In this document: one piece after another, positions 8,083 to 17,110 of the stretch
How the letters are laid out: each line of letters begins with the position of its first letter
Numbering within the stretch: the first letter of the stretch is position 1
Notes under the pieces: generated by a model
Database searches by the model: none
What the model saw: only the letters and a program-made list of their open reading frames with translations
What the model was told of the DNA's origin: nothing
NCBI RefSeq assembly: GCF_001866645.1
Contig: NZ_MLYP01000035.1
Location: forward strand, 1-54,086
Direction of reading: 5' to 3'
Source: Streptomyces colonosanans
Lineage (GTDB): Bacteria > Actinomycetota > Actinomycetes > Streptomycetales > Streptomycetaceae
Length of the DNA stretch: 54,086 nt
Program-made: the position numbers and the translations under genes

Positions 8083-10671
8083 TCAGCTCTCCAACACCGG
8101 GAGCAGCTCCGGCAGCTGGCCGTCGGATGCCGCCGCCGTACGCCGCCGTTCCTCCGGGACCTCGCCGTACAGCGTCGTGCGGGGCTTCGCCGGACGGCCG
8201 GCCGCCTGAGCCACCGCGACCAGGTCCTTGACCGACTTGTACGAGCCGTAGGACGAGCCCGCCATGCGGGAGATGGTCTCCTCCATGAGGGTGCCGCCCA
8301 GGTCGTTGGCGCCGGAGCGGAGCATCTCCGCCGCGCCCTCCGTGCCCAGTTTCACCCAGCTGGTCTGGATGTTGGGGATCCACGGGTGCAGCAGGAGCCG
8401 CGCCATCGCCGTGACCGCACGGTTGTCGCGCATCGTCGGGCCGGGGCGTGAGATGCCCGCCAGGTACACCGGGGCGTTGGTGTGGATGAAGGGGAGCGTC
8501 ACGAACTCCGTGAAGCCGCCGGTCTGTTGCTGGATGCGGGCGAGGGTGCGGAAGTGGCCGAGCCAGTGCCGGGGCTGGTCGACGTGGCCGTACATCATCG
8601 TGGACGAGGAACGGATGCCCAGTTCGTGCGCCGTCGTCACCACCTCGATCCAGGTGGCCGTCGGCAGCTTGCCCTTGGTCAGGATCCAGCGGACCTCGTC
8701 GTCCAGGATCTCGGCCGCCGTGCCGGGGATCGTGTCGAGGCCCGCCTCCTTCGCCGCCGTCAGCCATTCGCGGATCGACATGCCGGTGCGCGTCGCGCCG
8801 TTGACCACCTCCATGGGTGAGAAGGCGTGGACGTGCATGCCGGGGACCCGCTCCTTCACCGCCTTCGCGATGTCGAAGTAGGCGGTCCCGGGCAGGTCCG
8901 GGTGGATGCCGCCCTGCATGCAGACCTCGACCGCGCCCACGTCCCACGCCTGCTGGGCGCGGTCGGCGACCTGCTCCAGGGAGAGCGTGTAGGCGTCGGC
9001 GTCCGTGCGGCGCTGGGCGAACGCGCAGAAGCGGCAGCCGGTGTAGCAGACGTTCGTGAAGTTGATGTTCCGGGTGACGATGTAGGTGACGTCGTCGCCG
9101 GCCACCGAGCGGCGTACGTCGTCCGCCACCCGGCACAGCGCGTCGAGCGCCGGGCCGTCCGCGTGCAGCAGGGCCAGCGCCTCGTCTTCGGTCAGCTTCG
9201 TCGGGTCGTCTGCGGCCGTGCGCAGCGCCCCCCGCACGTCCGCGTCGATGCGCTGCGGAGCCATCCCGGGGGCCGCCGCCTCGCGCAGCGCCTCCCAGTC
9301 GCCGTACACGTCGTCGAAGTCGTCCCGGCGGTCGCCCGTACGACCGTCCGTGTCGATGCTGCGGTGCAGATCCGTACGACCAAAGGAGACGAACACCTCC
9401 TCCGGTTCCTGCCACGGATGCCCCTCGACCACCGCGTCCGCGCGTGCCAGGCCGGTCTCCGGGTCCGCGAGCGCGCGGACGTGCGGCAGCAGCCGCGGGT
9501 CCAGCCACGGCTCGCCGCGCCGCACGAACTCCGGGTAGACGCAGAGGCGTTCACGCAGCTCGAAGCCCGCCGCCGCGGAGCGCTCCCGCAGCTGCTCGAG
9601 CTGCGGCCAGGGGCGCTCGGGGTTCACATGGTCGATGGTCAGCGGCGAGACGCCGCCCCAGTCGTCGATGCCCGCGCCGATGAGCCGCTCGTAGTCTTCG
9701 TCGACCAGGTTCGGCGGCGCCTGAAGGCAGGCGCTCGGGCCCATGATGTGCCGGGCCACGGCCACCGTGGCGACCAGCTCGTCCAGCTCCGCGTCCGGCA
9801 TGCCGCGCATCGCCGTGTCCGGCTTGGCGCGGAAGTTCTGGATGATCAGCTCCTGGATGCCGTGGTACGCCCGCGCCACCTTCCTGAGCGCGAACAGCGA
9901 CTCGGCGCGCTCCTCGTAGGTCTCGCCGATGCCGATCAGCAGCCCGCTGGTGAACGGGACCGAGGAGCGGCCGGCGTCCTCCAGGACGCGCAGCCGGACC
10001 GCCGGTTCCTTGTCCGGGGAGCCGTAGTGGGGGCCGCCCGGCTCGGACCACAGACGGGTCGCCGTGGTCTCCAGCATCATGCCCATCGACGGGGCGACGG
10101 GCTTAAGGCGCTGGAAGTCGGTCCAGGACATCACCCCGGGGTTGAGGTGGGGCAGCAGGCCCGTCTCCTCCAGGATGCGGATGGAGATCGCCCGGACGTA
10201 GGCGATGGTGTCGTCGTAGCCGTGCGCATCCAGCCACTCGCGGGCCTCGGGCCAGCGGTCCTCCGGCTTGTCACCGAGGGTGATCAAGGCTTCCTTGCAG
10301 CCGAGGGCCGCGCCCTTGCGGGCGATGTCGAGGACCTCGTCCGGGGACATGAACATCCCGTGCCCGGCGCGGCGCAGTTTGCCCGGGACCGTGACGAAGG
10401 TGCAGTAGTGGCACTTGTCGCGGCACAGGCGGGTGAGCGGGACGAAGACGCTCTTCGAGTAGGTGATGACACCGGCGCGGCCCGCGGCCTGAAGGCCCGC
10501 GTCGCGCACCCGGGCGGCCGAGGCGGTCAGGTCGTCGAGGTCCGCGCCACGGGCCTGGAGGAGTACGGCGGCCTCGGTGACGTCGAGCGCGACACCGTCA
10601 CGGGCACGTTTGAGAGCGCGACGCATGGAGTTCTCGGTGGGGCCGGTTCCGGAGGTCGCGGAAGTCGTCAT
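8083..10671 (-). CDS. fbiC: FO synthase (coenzyme F420 biosynthesis), fused two-domain form
   Basis: The 862-residue protein makes 7,8-didemethyl-8-hydroxy-5-deazariboflavin, the deazaflavin core of F420, from tyrosine and 5-amino-6-ribitylamino-uracil. It contains two radical-SAM domains. The CofG-like half has CRDKCHYC near residue 80, and the CofH-like half has CYTGCRFC near residue 540. Both keep the C-x3-C-x2-C iron-sulfur motif. Length and order match actinobacterial FbiC. The ATG at 10671 is followed by homology almost immediately, though the upstream G-run is a poor ribosome site. A probable F420-dependent oxidoreductase lies about 2 kb away at 12630. Confidence 0.96.
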   Translation of the reverse strand: MTTSATSGTGPTENSMRRALKRARDGVALDVTEAAVLLQARGADLDDLTASAARVRDAGLQAAGRAGVITYSKSVFVPLTRLCRDKCHYCTFVTVPGKLRRAGHGMFMSPDEVLDIARKGAALGCKEALITLGDKPEDRWPEAREWLDAHGYDDTIAYVRAISIRILEETGLLPHLNPGVMSWTDFQRLKPVAPSMGMMLETTATRLWSEPGGPHYGSPDKEPAVRLRVLEDAGRSSVPFTSGLLIGIGETYEERAESLFALRKVARAYHGIQELIIQNFRAKPDTAMRGMPDAELDELVATVAVARHIMGPSACLQAPPNLVDEDYERLIGAGIDDWGGVSPLTIDHVNPERPWPQLEQLRERSAAAGFELRERLCVYPEFVRRGEPWLDPRLLPHVRALADPETGLARADAVVEGHPWQEPEEVFVSFGRTDLHRSIDTDGRTGDRRDDFDDVYGDWEALREAAAPGMAPQRIDADVRGALRTAADDPTKLTEDEALALLHADGPALDALCRVADDVRRSVAGDDVTYIVTRNINFTNVCYTGCRFCAFAQRRTDADAYTLSLEQVADRAQQAWDVGAVEVCMQGGIHPDLPGTAYFDIAKAVKERVPGMHVHAFSPMEVVNGATRTGMSIREWLTAAKEAGLDTIPGTAAEILDDEVRWILTKGKLPTATWIEVVTTAHELGIRSSSTMMYGHVDQPRHWLGHFRTLARIQQQTGGFTEFVTLPFIHTNAPVYLAGISRPGPTMRDNRAVTAMARLLLHPWIPNIQTSWVKLGTEGAAEMLRSGANDLGGTLMEETISRMAGSSYGSYKSVKDLVAVAQAAGRPAKPRTTLYGEVPEERRRTAAASDGQLPELLPVLES

Positions 10672-10908
10672 CCCCCGAGCATACGTTTGCGGTGATCAGC
10701 CCATTGCAGGGCTGCACGTGGGCCGGTGGGACGGTTCGGCCGTCACAGGGCGGCACCGGCCACGGCGGCCACCCGCTGTTGCGCCGGCACATGGCTGCCG
10801 ATCGACTTCCCTTGCACCAAAGTTCACGGCTGAATACGAGAGTGGTACGCGCCACCTCCGCACCATCCCTGCACCATCCCTGTCATCCGACACGTTGGGA
10901 GCACCGGC

Positions 10909-12426
10909 ATGTGCGAGAACGACCACGGCATCGGCAGACGCACGCTGTTCGTGACGGGTGCCGCCGCCGCGCTTACGTTGGGAGCCGTGAACTTCCCCAA
11001 CGGCGCCGCCGCGGCGGCGGGCAATCCGGAGACGAAGACCGTGCGCGGCACACTGCCGACCGGCTCCCCCGACTTCGTCTACCTTCCCGTCGAGGTCCCC
11101 GCGGGCGTGAAGGAGATCAAGGTCGCCTACACCTACGACAGGCCGTCCGTCCCGGCCGGCACCCAGGGCAACGCCCTCGACATCGGCATCTTCGACGAGC
11201 GCGGCACCGCACTGGGCGGCAAGGGGTTCCGCGGCTGGTCCGGCGGCGCACGCACCGAGTTCTTCCTCCGCGCGGACGACGCCACCCCGGGCTACATCGC
11301 GGGCCTGGTGCGCCCCGGCACCTGGCACATCGCGCTGGGCCCTTACACGGTGGCGCCGCAGGGTCTCGCCTACGAGGTGACGATCACGCTCACGTACGGC
11401 GAGCCCGGCCGTACGCCGAAGCCCGTGTACCCGCCCTCCCGGGCGACGGGTCGAGGCCGCGCCTGGTACCGGGGCGACTGCCATCTGCACTCCTGGCACT
11501 CGGACGGTCGCCGGACGCCCGCGGAGATCGCGGCGCTGGCCCGGGCCGCCGGCCTCGACTTCATCAACACCTCGGACCACAACACCCACTCCTCGCACCC
11601 GCACTGGGCCGACCAGGCGGGTGAGGACCTGCTGATCATGCTGGGCGAGGAGGTGACAACACGCAACGGCCACGTGGTGGCGCTGGGCACCGACCCCGAC
11701 ACGTTCATCGACTGGCGCTACCGGGCGCGCGACAACCGCTTCGGCCGGTTCGCCCGGGAGATCCGCCAGGCGGGCGGACTGGTCGTCCCCGCCCATCCGC
11801 ACGCCACCTGCGTCGGCTGCGGCTGGAAGTTCGGCTTCGCCGAGGCGGACGCGGTCGAGGTGTGGAACGGCGCGTACACGCCGGACGACGAGGTGACGCT
11901 CGCGGAGTGGGACAACACCCTGGTGACCGCTGTCCGGGAGGGGCACGGCAACTGGCTCCCGGCGATGGGCAACAGCGACGCCCACCGCGACCCCGACGCG
12001 GTGGGCAGCCCGCAGACGGTGGTCCTCGCCGACGACCTGTCCCGTCAGGCGATCCAGGAGGGCATCCGCGCGGGCCGCTCGTACGTCGCCGAGTCCAAGA
12101 ACGTGTCGCTGACCTTCACGGCCGCCGGGGGCCGCGGTGCACACGCGGGCATCGGCGAGCGGTTGCGGGTGGACGGGGACACGCCGGTCACGGTCCGGCT
12201 CGAGGCGCAGGGCGCGCCGCGCTGCACGGTCCGGCTGGTCACCGACCAGGGGGTGCTGTTCACCAGCGATCCGCTGCCGGTGTCCGGGGCGGGCACGGTC
12301 GAGTGGCGCACGACGCCCGCGTACGCGGCGTACGTACGGGCGGAGCTGCGGCACGAGGCGGCGGCGGGGCCGCTGCCGGGGGCGCTGGCCGCGTTCACGA
12401 ACCCGATCTTCCTCGGCGGGGCGTGA
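10909..12426 (+). CDS. Tat-exported PHP-domain metallohydrolase (CehA/McbA-like)
   Basis: The 505-residue protein starts with a twin-arginine signal (IGRRTLFVTGAAAALTLGAV), so it is exported folded, with its metals. Residues 40-170 form a beta-rich domain. From about residue 185 a PHP phosphoesterase domain shows GDCHLHSWHSDG, NTSDHNTHS, GEEVTT, PAHPHA and GNSDAHRD. These are the histidine and aspartate ligands expected for the metal centre, and none is obviously missing. The C-terminal 100 residues form another beta domain. Members include carbaryl and carbofuran hydrolases, but the substrate is usually unknown. GGGAG lies seven bases before the ATG. It is divergent from fbiC across 237 bases. 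Confidence 0.85.
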   Translation: MCENDHGIGRRTLFVTGAAAALTLGAVNFPNGAAAAAGNPETKTVRGTLPTGSPDFVYLPVEVPAGVKEIKVAYTYDRPSVPAGTQGNALDIGIFDERGTALGGKGFRGWSGGARTEFFLRADDATPGYIAGLVRPGTWHIALGPYTVAPQGLAYEVTITLTYGEPGRTPKPVYPPSRATGRGRAWYRGDCHLHSWHSDGRRTPAEIAALARAAGLDFINTSDHNTHSSHPHWADQAGEDLLIMLGEEVTTRNGHVVALGTDPDTFIDWRYRARDNRFGRFAREIRQAGGLVVPAHPHATCVGCGWKFGFAEADAVEVWNGAYTPDDEVTLAEWDNTLVTAVREGHGNWLPAMGNSDAHRDPDAVGSPQTVVLADDLSRQAIQEGIRAGRSYVAESKNVSLTFTAAGGRGAHAGIGERLRVDGDTPVTVRLEAQGAPRCTVRLVTDQGVLFTSDPLPVSGAGTVEWRTTPAYAAYVRAELRHEAAAGPLPGALAAFTNPIFLGGA

Positions 12427-12629
12427 GGCGCGGTCCGGGTGACCGCTTCGTCGGTGGCCGGCCGCGGGTCGGCCGCCGGGCGTGGCCGCACCGCACCGCG
12501 TCTTACCGCACACAGAAGCGTCACGATCCGGCGACGTGTCGGCGTTCCCCGGCCGGGAGGCCGCACGGCAAGCTGGGCACCGTAGTGCCCCTGGGGTGAC
12601 ACATCGCGCGGTGAGGAGAGCAAGGAGCC

Positions 12630-13022
12630 ATGTCAGACCACGTCGATCGCAAGTACCGGACGGTCACGGCATTTCAGCGCCGGATCAACCCGGTCCTGCG
12701 CCGCCTGCCGCTCCAGACGGTCCTGGAGACGACGGGCCGCGTCTCGGGCCTGCCGCGCCGGACCCCCGTGGGCGGGCGCCGCGTCGGCGACTCGTTCTGG
12801 CTGGTCTCCGAGTACGGCGAGAGGTCCCAGTACATCCGCAACATCCGGGCGGATCCGCGCGTCCGCATCCGCATCCAGGGGCGCTGGCACACGGGCACCG
12901 CCCATCCGCTCCCGGACGACGACCCGCGGGCCCGGCTCAGGACGCTGCCGCGCATGAACAGCATGGCGGTACGGGCCTTCGGGGCGGATCTGCTGACGGT
13001 GCGGGTGGACCTGGACGGCTAG
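12630..13022 (+). CDS. Probable F420-dependent nitroreductase/quinone reductase (DDN-like)
   Basis: The 130-residue protein belongs to the deazaflavin-dependent nitroreductase family with a split beta-barrel. Visible marks are LETTGRVSGLPRRTPVGG, the characteristic TGRxSGxPR segment, and SEYGERSQYIRNIRADPRV before RIQGRWHTGTAH. Family members use reduced F420 to reduce quinones or nitro compounds. The short distance from fbiC, the F420 core synthase, fits this. The ATG is preceded by GAGGAG about nine bases away and by a closer AAGGAG. The substrate is unknown. Confidence 0.85.
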   Translation: MSDHVDRKYRTVTAFQRRINPVLRRLPLQTVLETTGRVSGLPRRTPVGGRRVGDSFWLVSEYGERSQYIRNIRADPRVRIRIQGRWHTGTAHPLPDDDPRARLRTLPRMNSMAVRAFGADLLTVRVDLDG

Positions 13023-13223
13023 CAGGCCCGTGCGGACGACGGTTCGTCACCTATGGTGCGGGGCTCTACAACCCGCCGCGCGCGGGTAGATCATGTGTGG
13101 GCCTTGTGATGTACCGCGCTGTGGCCTGTGATCGCTGTCTCGCACAGCTGACGCATCCGCCATGAACAAGGCAAACTGGCCTCTTGGTCATGAACGGTTC
13201 GGCAGGAATGCCAGGGGGCGGGA

Positions 13224-16172
13224 ATGGACGGTGTACCGCGGGTTCCGGAGCAACAGGCTCCCGAGGAATCGGCGGCGCTGCGCTTCGGTGTGCTCGGACC
13301 GGTGCGTGCCTGGCACGGGGACGAGCTACTGGCCACGGGCTCACCGCAACAGCGCGCGTTGCTGGCCGCGTTGCTGCTGCGCGAGGGCCGTACGGCGACG
13401 GCGTCCGAGCTGATCGACGCACTGTGGGGCGACGACCCGCCGCCGCGGGCGCTGGCAGCCGTACGGACGTACGCCTCCCGGCTGCGGAAGGTCCTCTCCC
13501 CCGGAGCGCTGGTCAGCGAGTCGGGCGGATACGCACTGCGCGTCGGTGATCCGCACTCCCTGGACCTCGTGGCGGCCCAGGTGTTGGCCGCGGAGGCGGA
13601 GAAGGCGAAGGGCTCCGCGGACCTGTGCCGCGCCCGGCAACTCCTGAACGAGGCGCTGGCGCTGTGGGACGGTGAACCGCTGGCCGGCGTCCCGGGCCCG
13701 TACGCGGACACGCAGCGGACCCGCCTGGAGGAGTGGCGCCTCCAACTCCTGGAGTCCCGCCTCGACATGGACCTGGAGCAGGGCTGCCACGCGGAGGCGG
13801 TCTCCGAACTGACCGCGCTGACCGCGGCGCACCCGCTGCGCGAGCGGCTGCGGGAACTGCTGATGCTGGCGCTGTACCGGTCGGGTCGGCAGGCGGAGGC
13901 CCTGGCCGTGTACGCGGACACGCGCCGTCTGCTGGCCGACGAACTCGGGGTGGACCCGCGGCCGGGCCTGAAGGACCTCCAGCAGCGGATCCTGCAGGCC
14001 GACCCGGGCCTGGCGGAACCGTCGGCACCAGCGCCTGAGCCGACCACGGCTCCCGTACGCCCGGCCCAACTTCCGGCGACCGTACCCGACTTCACGGGTC
14101 GCGCGTCCTTCGTCACCGAGCTGAGCGAAGTGCTGGCGTCGGCGGAGGGCCGGGTGATGGCGGTCTCGGCACTGGCAGGCATCGGCGGAGTGGGCAAGAC
14201 GACCCTCGCCGTCCATGTGGCGCACCAGGCCCGCGCGTTCTTCCCCGACGGCCAGTTGTACGTGGACCTGCAGGGCGCGGGGCAGCGGGCGGCGGAGCCG
14301 GAGACGGTCCTGGGGTCGTTCCTGCGCGCCCTGGGCACCGCGGACTCGGCGATCCCGGACTCGCTGGAGGAGCGGGCGGCTCTGTACCGCTCGGTGCTGG
14401 ACGGCCGGCGGGTGCTGGTCCTGCTGGACAACGCCAAGGACGCGGCTCAGGTACGCCCGCTGCTGCCGGGCACGGACGGCTGTGCGGCCCTGGTGACCTC
14501 CCGGGTGCGCATGGTCGGCCTGGCGGGTGCCCACCTGGTGGACCTGGACGTGATGTCACCGGACGAGGCGTTGGCGCTGTTCACGAAGATCGTGGGCGAG
14601 GAGCGGGTGGCGTCGGAGCGGGAGGCGGCGCTCGACGTGGTCGCGGCCTGCGGCTTCCTCCCCCTGGCGATCCGCATCGCCGCGTCCCGCCTGGCGTCGC
14701 GCCGCACCTGGACGGTCTCGGTCCTGGCGACGAAGCTCGCGGACGAACGCCGCCGCCTGGACGAACTCCAGGCGGGCGACCTGGCGGTGAAGGCCACCTT
14801 CGAGCTGGGCTACGGCCAACTGGAGCCGGCCCAGGCCCGCGCGTTCCGCCTGCTGGGCCTGGCGGACGGCCCGGACATCTCCCTGGCGGCGGCCGCGGCG
14901 GTCCTGGACCTGCCGGCGGAGGACACCGAGGACCTACTGGAGTCCCTGGTGGACACGTCCCTGCTGGAGTCGGCGGCCCCGGGTCGGTACCGATACCACG
15001 ACTTGGTCCGGCTCTACGCGCGTGCATGCGCGGAACGTGACGAACAGCCGCCGGGCGAGCGGGATGCGGCCATGTCGCGGTTGCTGGACTTCTATCTGGC
15101 CACTGTCGCGGGGGTCTACCTGATCGAACGGCCCGAAGACCGGCTGGTGGACCACCTGGAGCGCACGGAGTATCCGGGGCTTACCTTCTCGGACCGGCGC
15201 GCAGCACAGGACTGGCTGTATTCGGAGGCTGTTTCCCTGCTCGCGTGCGTACGACAGTCCGCGCAGCAGCCACATAGGCTGCGGCGCGCCGTGGACGTGC
15301 TGTGGGCGGCGGTCGACCTCGCCGAGTCCGGCGCCAACTCCAAGGAGTACGAGGCGGTTGGGGCATTGTTGCGGAAGGCGTCGCAGGAGGCCGGGGACGG
15401 CCGGACCGAGGCACGGGCTCTGACGACGCTGGCCTATGCACACCACATCTCCGGCAGCAGGTTCGACGTGGCTGTCCAGGAGGCGCAGATGGCAACGGAG
15501 CTGGCGCGTGCGGCCGACGACCCGCTCACCGGCTGCTGGTCGTCCAACATCAGCGGTGTGGTCGCGCTGTACCAGAACCGGCACGAGGAGGGCGCGGAGC
15601 ACTTCACCCACGCCATCAAGAATTTCCGGACCCTTGAGGACCGTCCCGGCGAGGCGAGCGCCTTGTGCAACCTGTCTCGCATCCACCTGGCGACAGGGCG
15701 TACGGAGAGCGCGGTGGCGTTGGCCCGGCAGGGCACGGCGATGTACGACGACATGGAGCATGCTCTGAAGGGGGCCAACGGCCGGTATGCGCTGGGCCTT
15801 GCCCTCACCCAAAGCGGCAAACTCGCCGAGGCCACGGAGTGTCTGCTCCAGGCCCTGCAGGTGTTCCGGGACAGCCGCCAGCGCCTGTGGGAGGGCATGA
15901 CGCTCTTCCGCCTGGCCGAACTCGATCTGGCAGCCGGACGGCCCGCTCAGGCCGCGCCGAACGCCGAGACGGCACTGGCGCTGCTGCGCGGCATCGGCGG
16001 GGAATGGCGTCGTGGCAATGTCCTCACCGTGCTCGGACGCGCTTTGAACGGGATAGGCCAGCTCGACCGAGCCCAGGTGTGCTGGACCGAGGCGCTTCAG
16101 ATCTTCGAGTCGTTGGGCGCACCGGAAGCAGACGAAGTGAGGGGATTGCTGAAGCCGACCGCCGTGGCCTGA
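13224..16172 (+). CDS. afsR: AfsR global regulator of secondary metabolism (SARP-NB-ARC-TPR)
   Basis: The 982-residue protein is close to the 993 residues of S. coelicolor AfsR, and the start (MDGVPRVPEQ) resembles my memory of that protein. Domains in order are an OmpR-like winged helix (LRFGVLGPVRAW and SPQQRALLAALLLREGRTAT, residues 18-115), a bacterial transcriptional activation domain (120-265), an NB-ARC ATPase with Walker A GIGGVGKTTLA near 320 and LVLLDNA near 400, and TPR repeats from about 700 to the end. AfsR is phosphorylated by AfsK and related kinases on Ser/Thr, which increases DNA binding, and it then switches on afsS. The adjacent afsS-like gene and the kinase at 20902 support the assignment. 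The TPR half could sense a protein or peptide partner. Confidence 0.93.
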   Translation: MDGVPRVPEQQAPEESAALRFGVLGPVRAWHGDELLATGSPQQRALLAALLLREGRTATASELIDALWGDDPPPRALAAVRTYASRLRKVLSPGALVSESGGYALRVGDPHSLDLVAAQVLAAEAEKAKGSADLCRARQLLNEALALWDGEPLAGVPGPYADTQRTRLEEWRLQLLESRLDMDLEQGCHAEAVSELTALTAAHPLRERLRELLMLALYRSGRQAEALAVYADTRRLLADELGVDPRPGLKDLQQRILQADPGLAEPSAPAPEPTTAPVRPAQLPATVPDFTGRASFVTELSEVLASAEGRVMAVSALAGIGGVGKTTLAVHVAHQARAFFPDGQLYVDLQGAGQRAAEPETVLGSFLRALGTADSAIPDSLEERAALYRSVLDGRRVLVLLDNAKDAAQVRPLLPGTDGCAALVTSRVRMVGLAGAHLVDLDVMSPDEALALFTKIVGEERVASEREAALDVVAACGFLPLAIRIAASRLASRRTWTVSVLATKLADERRRLDELQAGDLAVKATFELGYGQLEPAQARAFRLLGLADGPDISLAAAAAVLDLPAEDTEDLLESLVDTSLLESAAPGRYRYHDLVRLYARACAERDEQPPGERDAAMSRLLDFYLATVAGVYLIERPEDRLVDHLERTEYPGLTFSDRRAAQDWLYSEAVSLLACVRQSAQQPHRLRRAVDVLWAAVDLAESGANSKEYEAVGALLRKASQEAGDGRTEARALTTLAYAHHISGSRFDVAVQEAQMATELARAADDPLTGCWSSNISGVVALYQNRHEEGAEHFTHAIKNFRTLEDRPGEASALCNLSRIHLATGRTESAVALARQGTAMYDDMEHALKGANGRYALGLALTQSGKLAEATECLLQALQVFRDSRQRLWEGMTLFRLAELDLAAGRPAQAAPNAETALALLRGIGGEWRRGNVLTVLGRALNGIGQLDRAQVCWTEALQIFESLGAPEADEVRGLLKPTAVA

Positions 16173-16200
16173 CCAGGCGATCTGCCATACGAAGGCACGC

Positions 16201-16218
16201 GTTCATCATTCGTTTATC
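16201..16218 (+). promoter_or_regulatory. Candidate AfsR box upstream of afsS (11-bp-period direct repeat)
   Basis: Two near-identical heptamers, GTTCATC (16201-16207) and GTTTATC (16212-16218), are separated by four bases. This is the geometry of SARP binding sites, which overlap the -35 region of target promoters. AfsR is known to bind such repeats upstream of afsS. The match also fits the 11-nt units of a PHO box, and AfsR/PhoP overlap has been described. No clear -10 is visible at the expected distance. The site lies about 175 bases before the afsS start. Confidence 0.5.
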
Positions 16219-16313
16219 GCCGCTTGGCACTCTCAACTGTGTCGAGCCGTCGCTTCGGGGGGCAGACGGAACGGCGAGCGGTCGGCCCTCTAAGGTGAAC
16301 CGGCCTAGCAGGG

Positions 16314-16348
16314 TCCGCCCGGCAACCACGGGGGAGTTGCCAGGCGGA
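16314..16348 (+). promoter_or_regulatory. Stable hairpin in the afsS 5' leader
   Basis: TCCGCCCGGCAAC pairs with GTTGCCAGGCGGA with one mismatch around a nine-base loop containing GGGGG. It sits 44 bases before the afsS start, between the putative AfsR box and the ribosome site. It could protect the mRNA or act as an attenuator or operator. It is not followed by a U-run, so simple termination is unlikely. Confidence 0.4.
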
Positions 16349-16391
16349 TCCTGCCAACACATCGCACAACACTGTCAGGGGAGCCAGCGAG

Positions 16392-16592
16392 ATGAGCGAC
16401 CAGAACACCACCGACAACGTCCACGCCACGAGTGAGCCGGCCGGCGACGCCACGACGGACAACGTCCACGCCACGAGTGAGCCGGTCACGATCAAGAACG
16501 TGCACGCCACCAACGAGCCGTTCAAGCCGGCCAGCGGGGACACCGGCACGGCCACAACGGACAACGTCCACGCCACGGACGAGAAGGCCTGA
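16392..16592 (+). CDS. afsS: AfsS-like small regulatory protein with D-N-V-H repeats
   Basis: The 66-residue acidic protein has no signal peptide or membrane segment. It consists largely of four imperfect repeats around the core (D/K)-N-V-H-A-T-(S/N/D)-E: TDNVHATSEP, TDNVHATSEP, KNVHATNEP and TDNVHATDEK. AfsS (also called AfsR2, 63 residues in S. coelicolor) is encoded directly downstream of afsR, is activated by AfsR, and stimulates antibiotic production. It is described as having repeated D-N-H-type motifs, and homologues are often labelled sigma-like protein. Position, size and repeat structure identify this gene, although the extra Val in the core differs from the D-N-H I remember. GGGGAG lies about nine bases before the ATG. 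Confidence 0.85.
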   Translation: MSDQNTTDNVHATSEPAGDATTDNVHATSEPVTIKNVHATNEPFKPASGDTGTATTDNVHATDEKA

Positions 16593-16617
16593 CCAGACTC
16601 ATCTTCACACGGGGGAT

Positions 16618-16654
16618 CGGCCGCGGCGGCGCGGAGGGGGAGCCGCCGCGGCCG
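16618..16654 (+). terminator. Terminator after afsS
   Basis: A perfect 13-bp inverted repeat (CGGCCGCGGCGGC / GCCGCCGCGGCCG) with an 11-base purine-rich loop starts 26 bases after the afsS stop. It separates afsS from the exported repeat protein, which therefore probably has its own promoter. Confidence 0.75.
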
Positions 16655-16780
16655 AGGTGTGTCCAGAACAGAGTTCTAGTCAACTCCTGGCGTGAACCGT
16701 TCGATCCACTCGAACAATCGCCCCCCTGACACTAGCTTCACTCCTCACACGGACGTCGCCGCTATTCCTGAGGAGTTGGG

Positions 16781-17023
16781 ATGACCCGCACCAAGAAGAT
16801 TCTCGTCACTGCCCCCATCGCGGTCGCCGCAGTGGGCGGAACCTCGGCCTCAGCGTTCGCCAACGCGCACATCACCGACACGCCGGACAACGTCCACATC
16901 AGCGGCACCCCCGACGCCAGCACGGACAACGTCCACATCAGCGGCACCCCCGACGCCAGCACGGACAACGTCCACATCAGCGGCACCCCCGACGCCAGCA
17001 CGGACAACGTCCACATCAGCTGA
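16781..17023 (+). CDS. Exported AfsS-like tandem-repeat protein
   Basis: The 80-residue precursor has a basic N-terminus (MTRTKK), a hydrophobic core (ILVTAPIAVAAVGGTSASA) and a probable signal peptidase site after AFA near residue 28. The remaining roughly 52 residues are a degenerate unit, NAHITDTP, then three perfect copies of the 13-residue unit DNVHISGTPDAST and a final DNVHIS that ends at the stop codon. The D-N-V-H core is the one repeated in the intracellular AfsS-like protein just upstream. GAGGAG lies five bases before the ATG, so translation should be strong. No catalytic domain is present. Plausible roles are an extracellular signal precursor, a metal (His/Asp) binding peptide, or a surface peptide. 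I know of no characterised homologue. Confidence 0.8.
   Translation: MTRTKKILVTAPIAVAAVGGTSASAFANAHITDTPDNVHISGTPDASTDNVHISGTPDASTDNVHISGTPDASTDNVHIS
16886..17020 (+). repeat. Perfect 39-bp tandem repeats coding the DNVHIS units
   Basis: The 39-base unit beginning GACAACGTCCACATCAGC occurs at 16886, 16925 and 16964 without a mismatch, and an 18-base partial copy starts at 17003. Complete identity, including third codon positions, implies recent expansion or ongoing homogenisation, so copy number may vary between strains. The unit is a multiple of three and keeps the frame. Confidence 0.95.
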
Positions 17024-17044
17024 TCGGGAACCCGACTCTCACTA

Positions 17045-17072
17045 GTGGGGCCGAGCCTATGCTCGGCCCCAC
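17045..17072. terminator. Bidirectional terminator after the repeat protein
   Basis: A perfect 12-bp stem (GTGGGGCCGAGC / GCTCGGCCCCAC) with a four-base CTAT loop lies between the exported repeat gene and the convergent ATP-binding protein gene. Confidence 0.85.
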
Positions 17073-17110
17073 CGCCGTATCCGCAAGTCGGCGTCACACC
17101 CACAAGCTCT

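Noticed and set aside
6385..8451. 688-codon plus-strand frame opposite the NTPase and the end of fbiC
   Set aside because: It spans two unrelated minus-strand genes and has the composition of a high-GC shadow frame.
8827..10695. 622-codon plus-strand frame opposite fbiC
   Set aside because: FbiC on the other strand has two intact radical-SAM motifs; this frame has none and is a shadow.
16886..17020. Tandem repeats considered as a CRISPR array
   Set aside because: The units are contiguous, in frame and without unique spacers; no cas genes are present.
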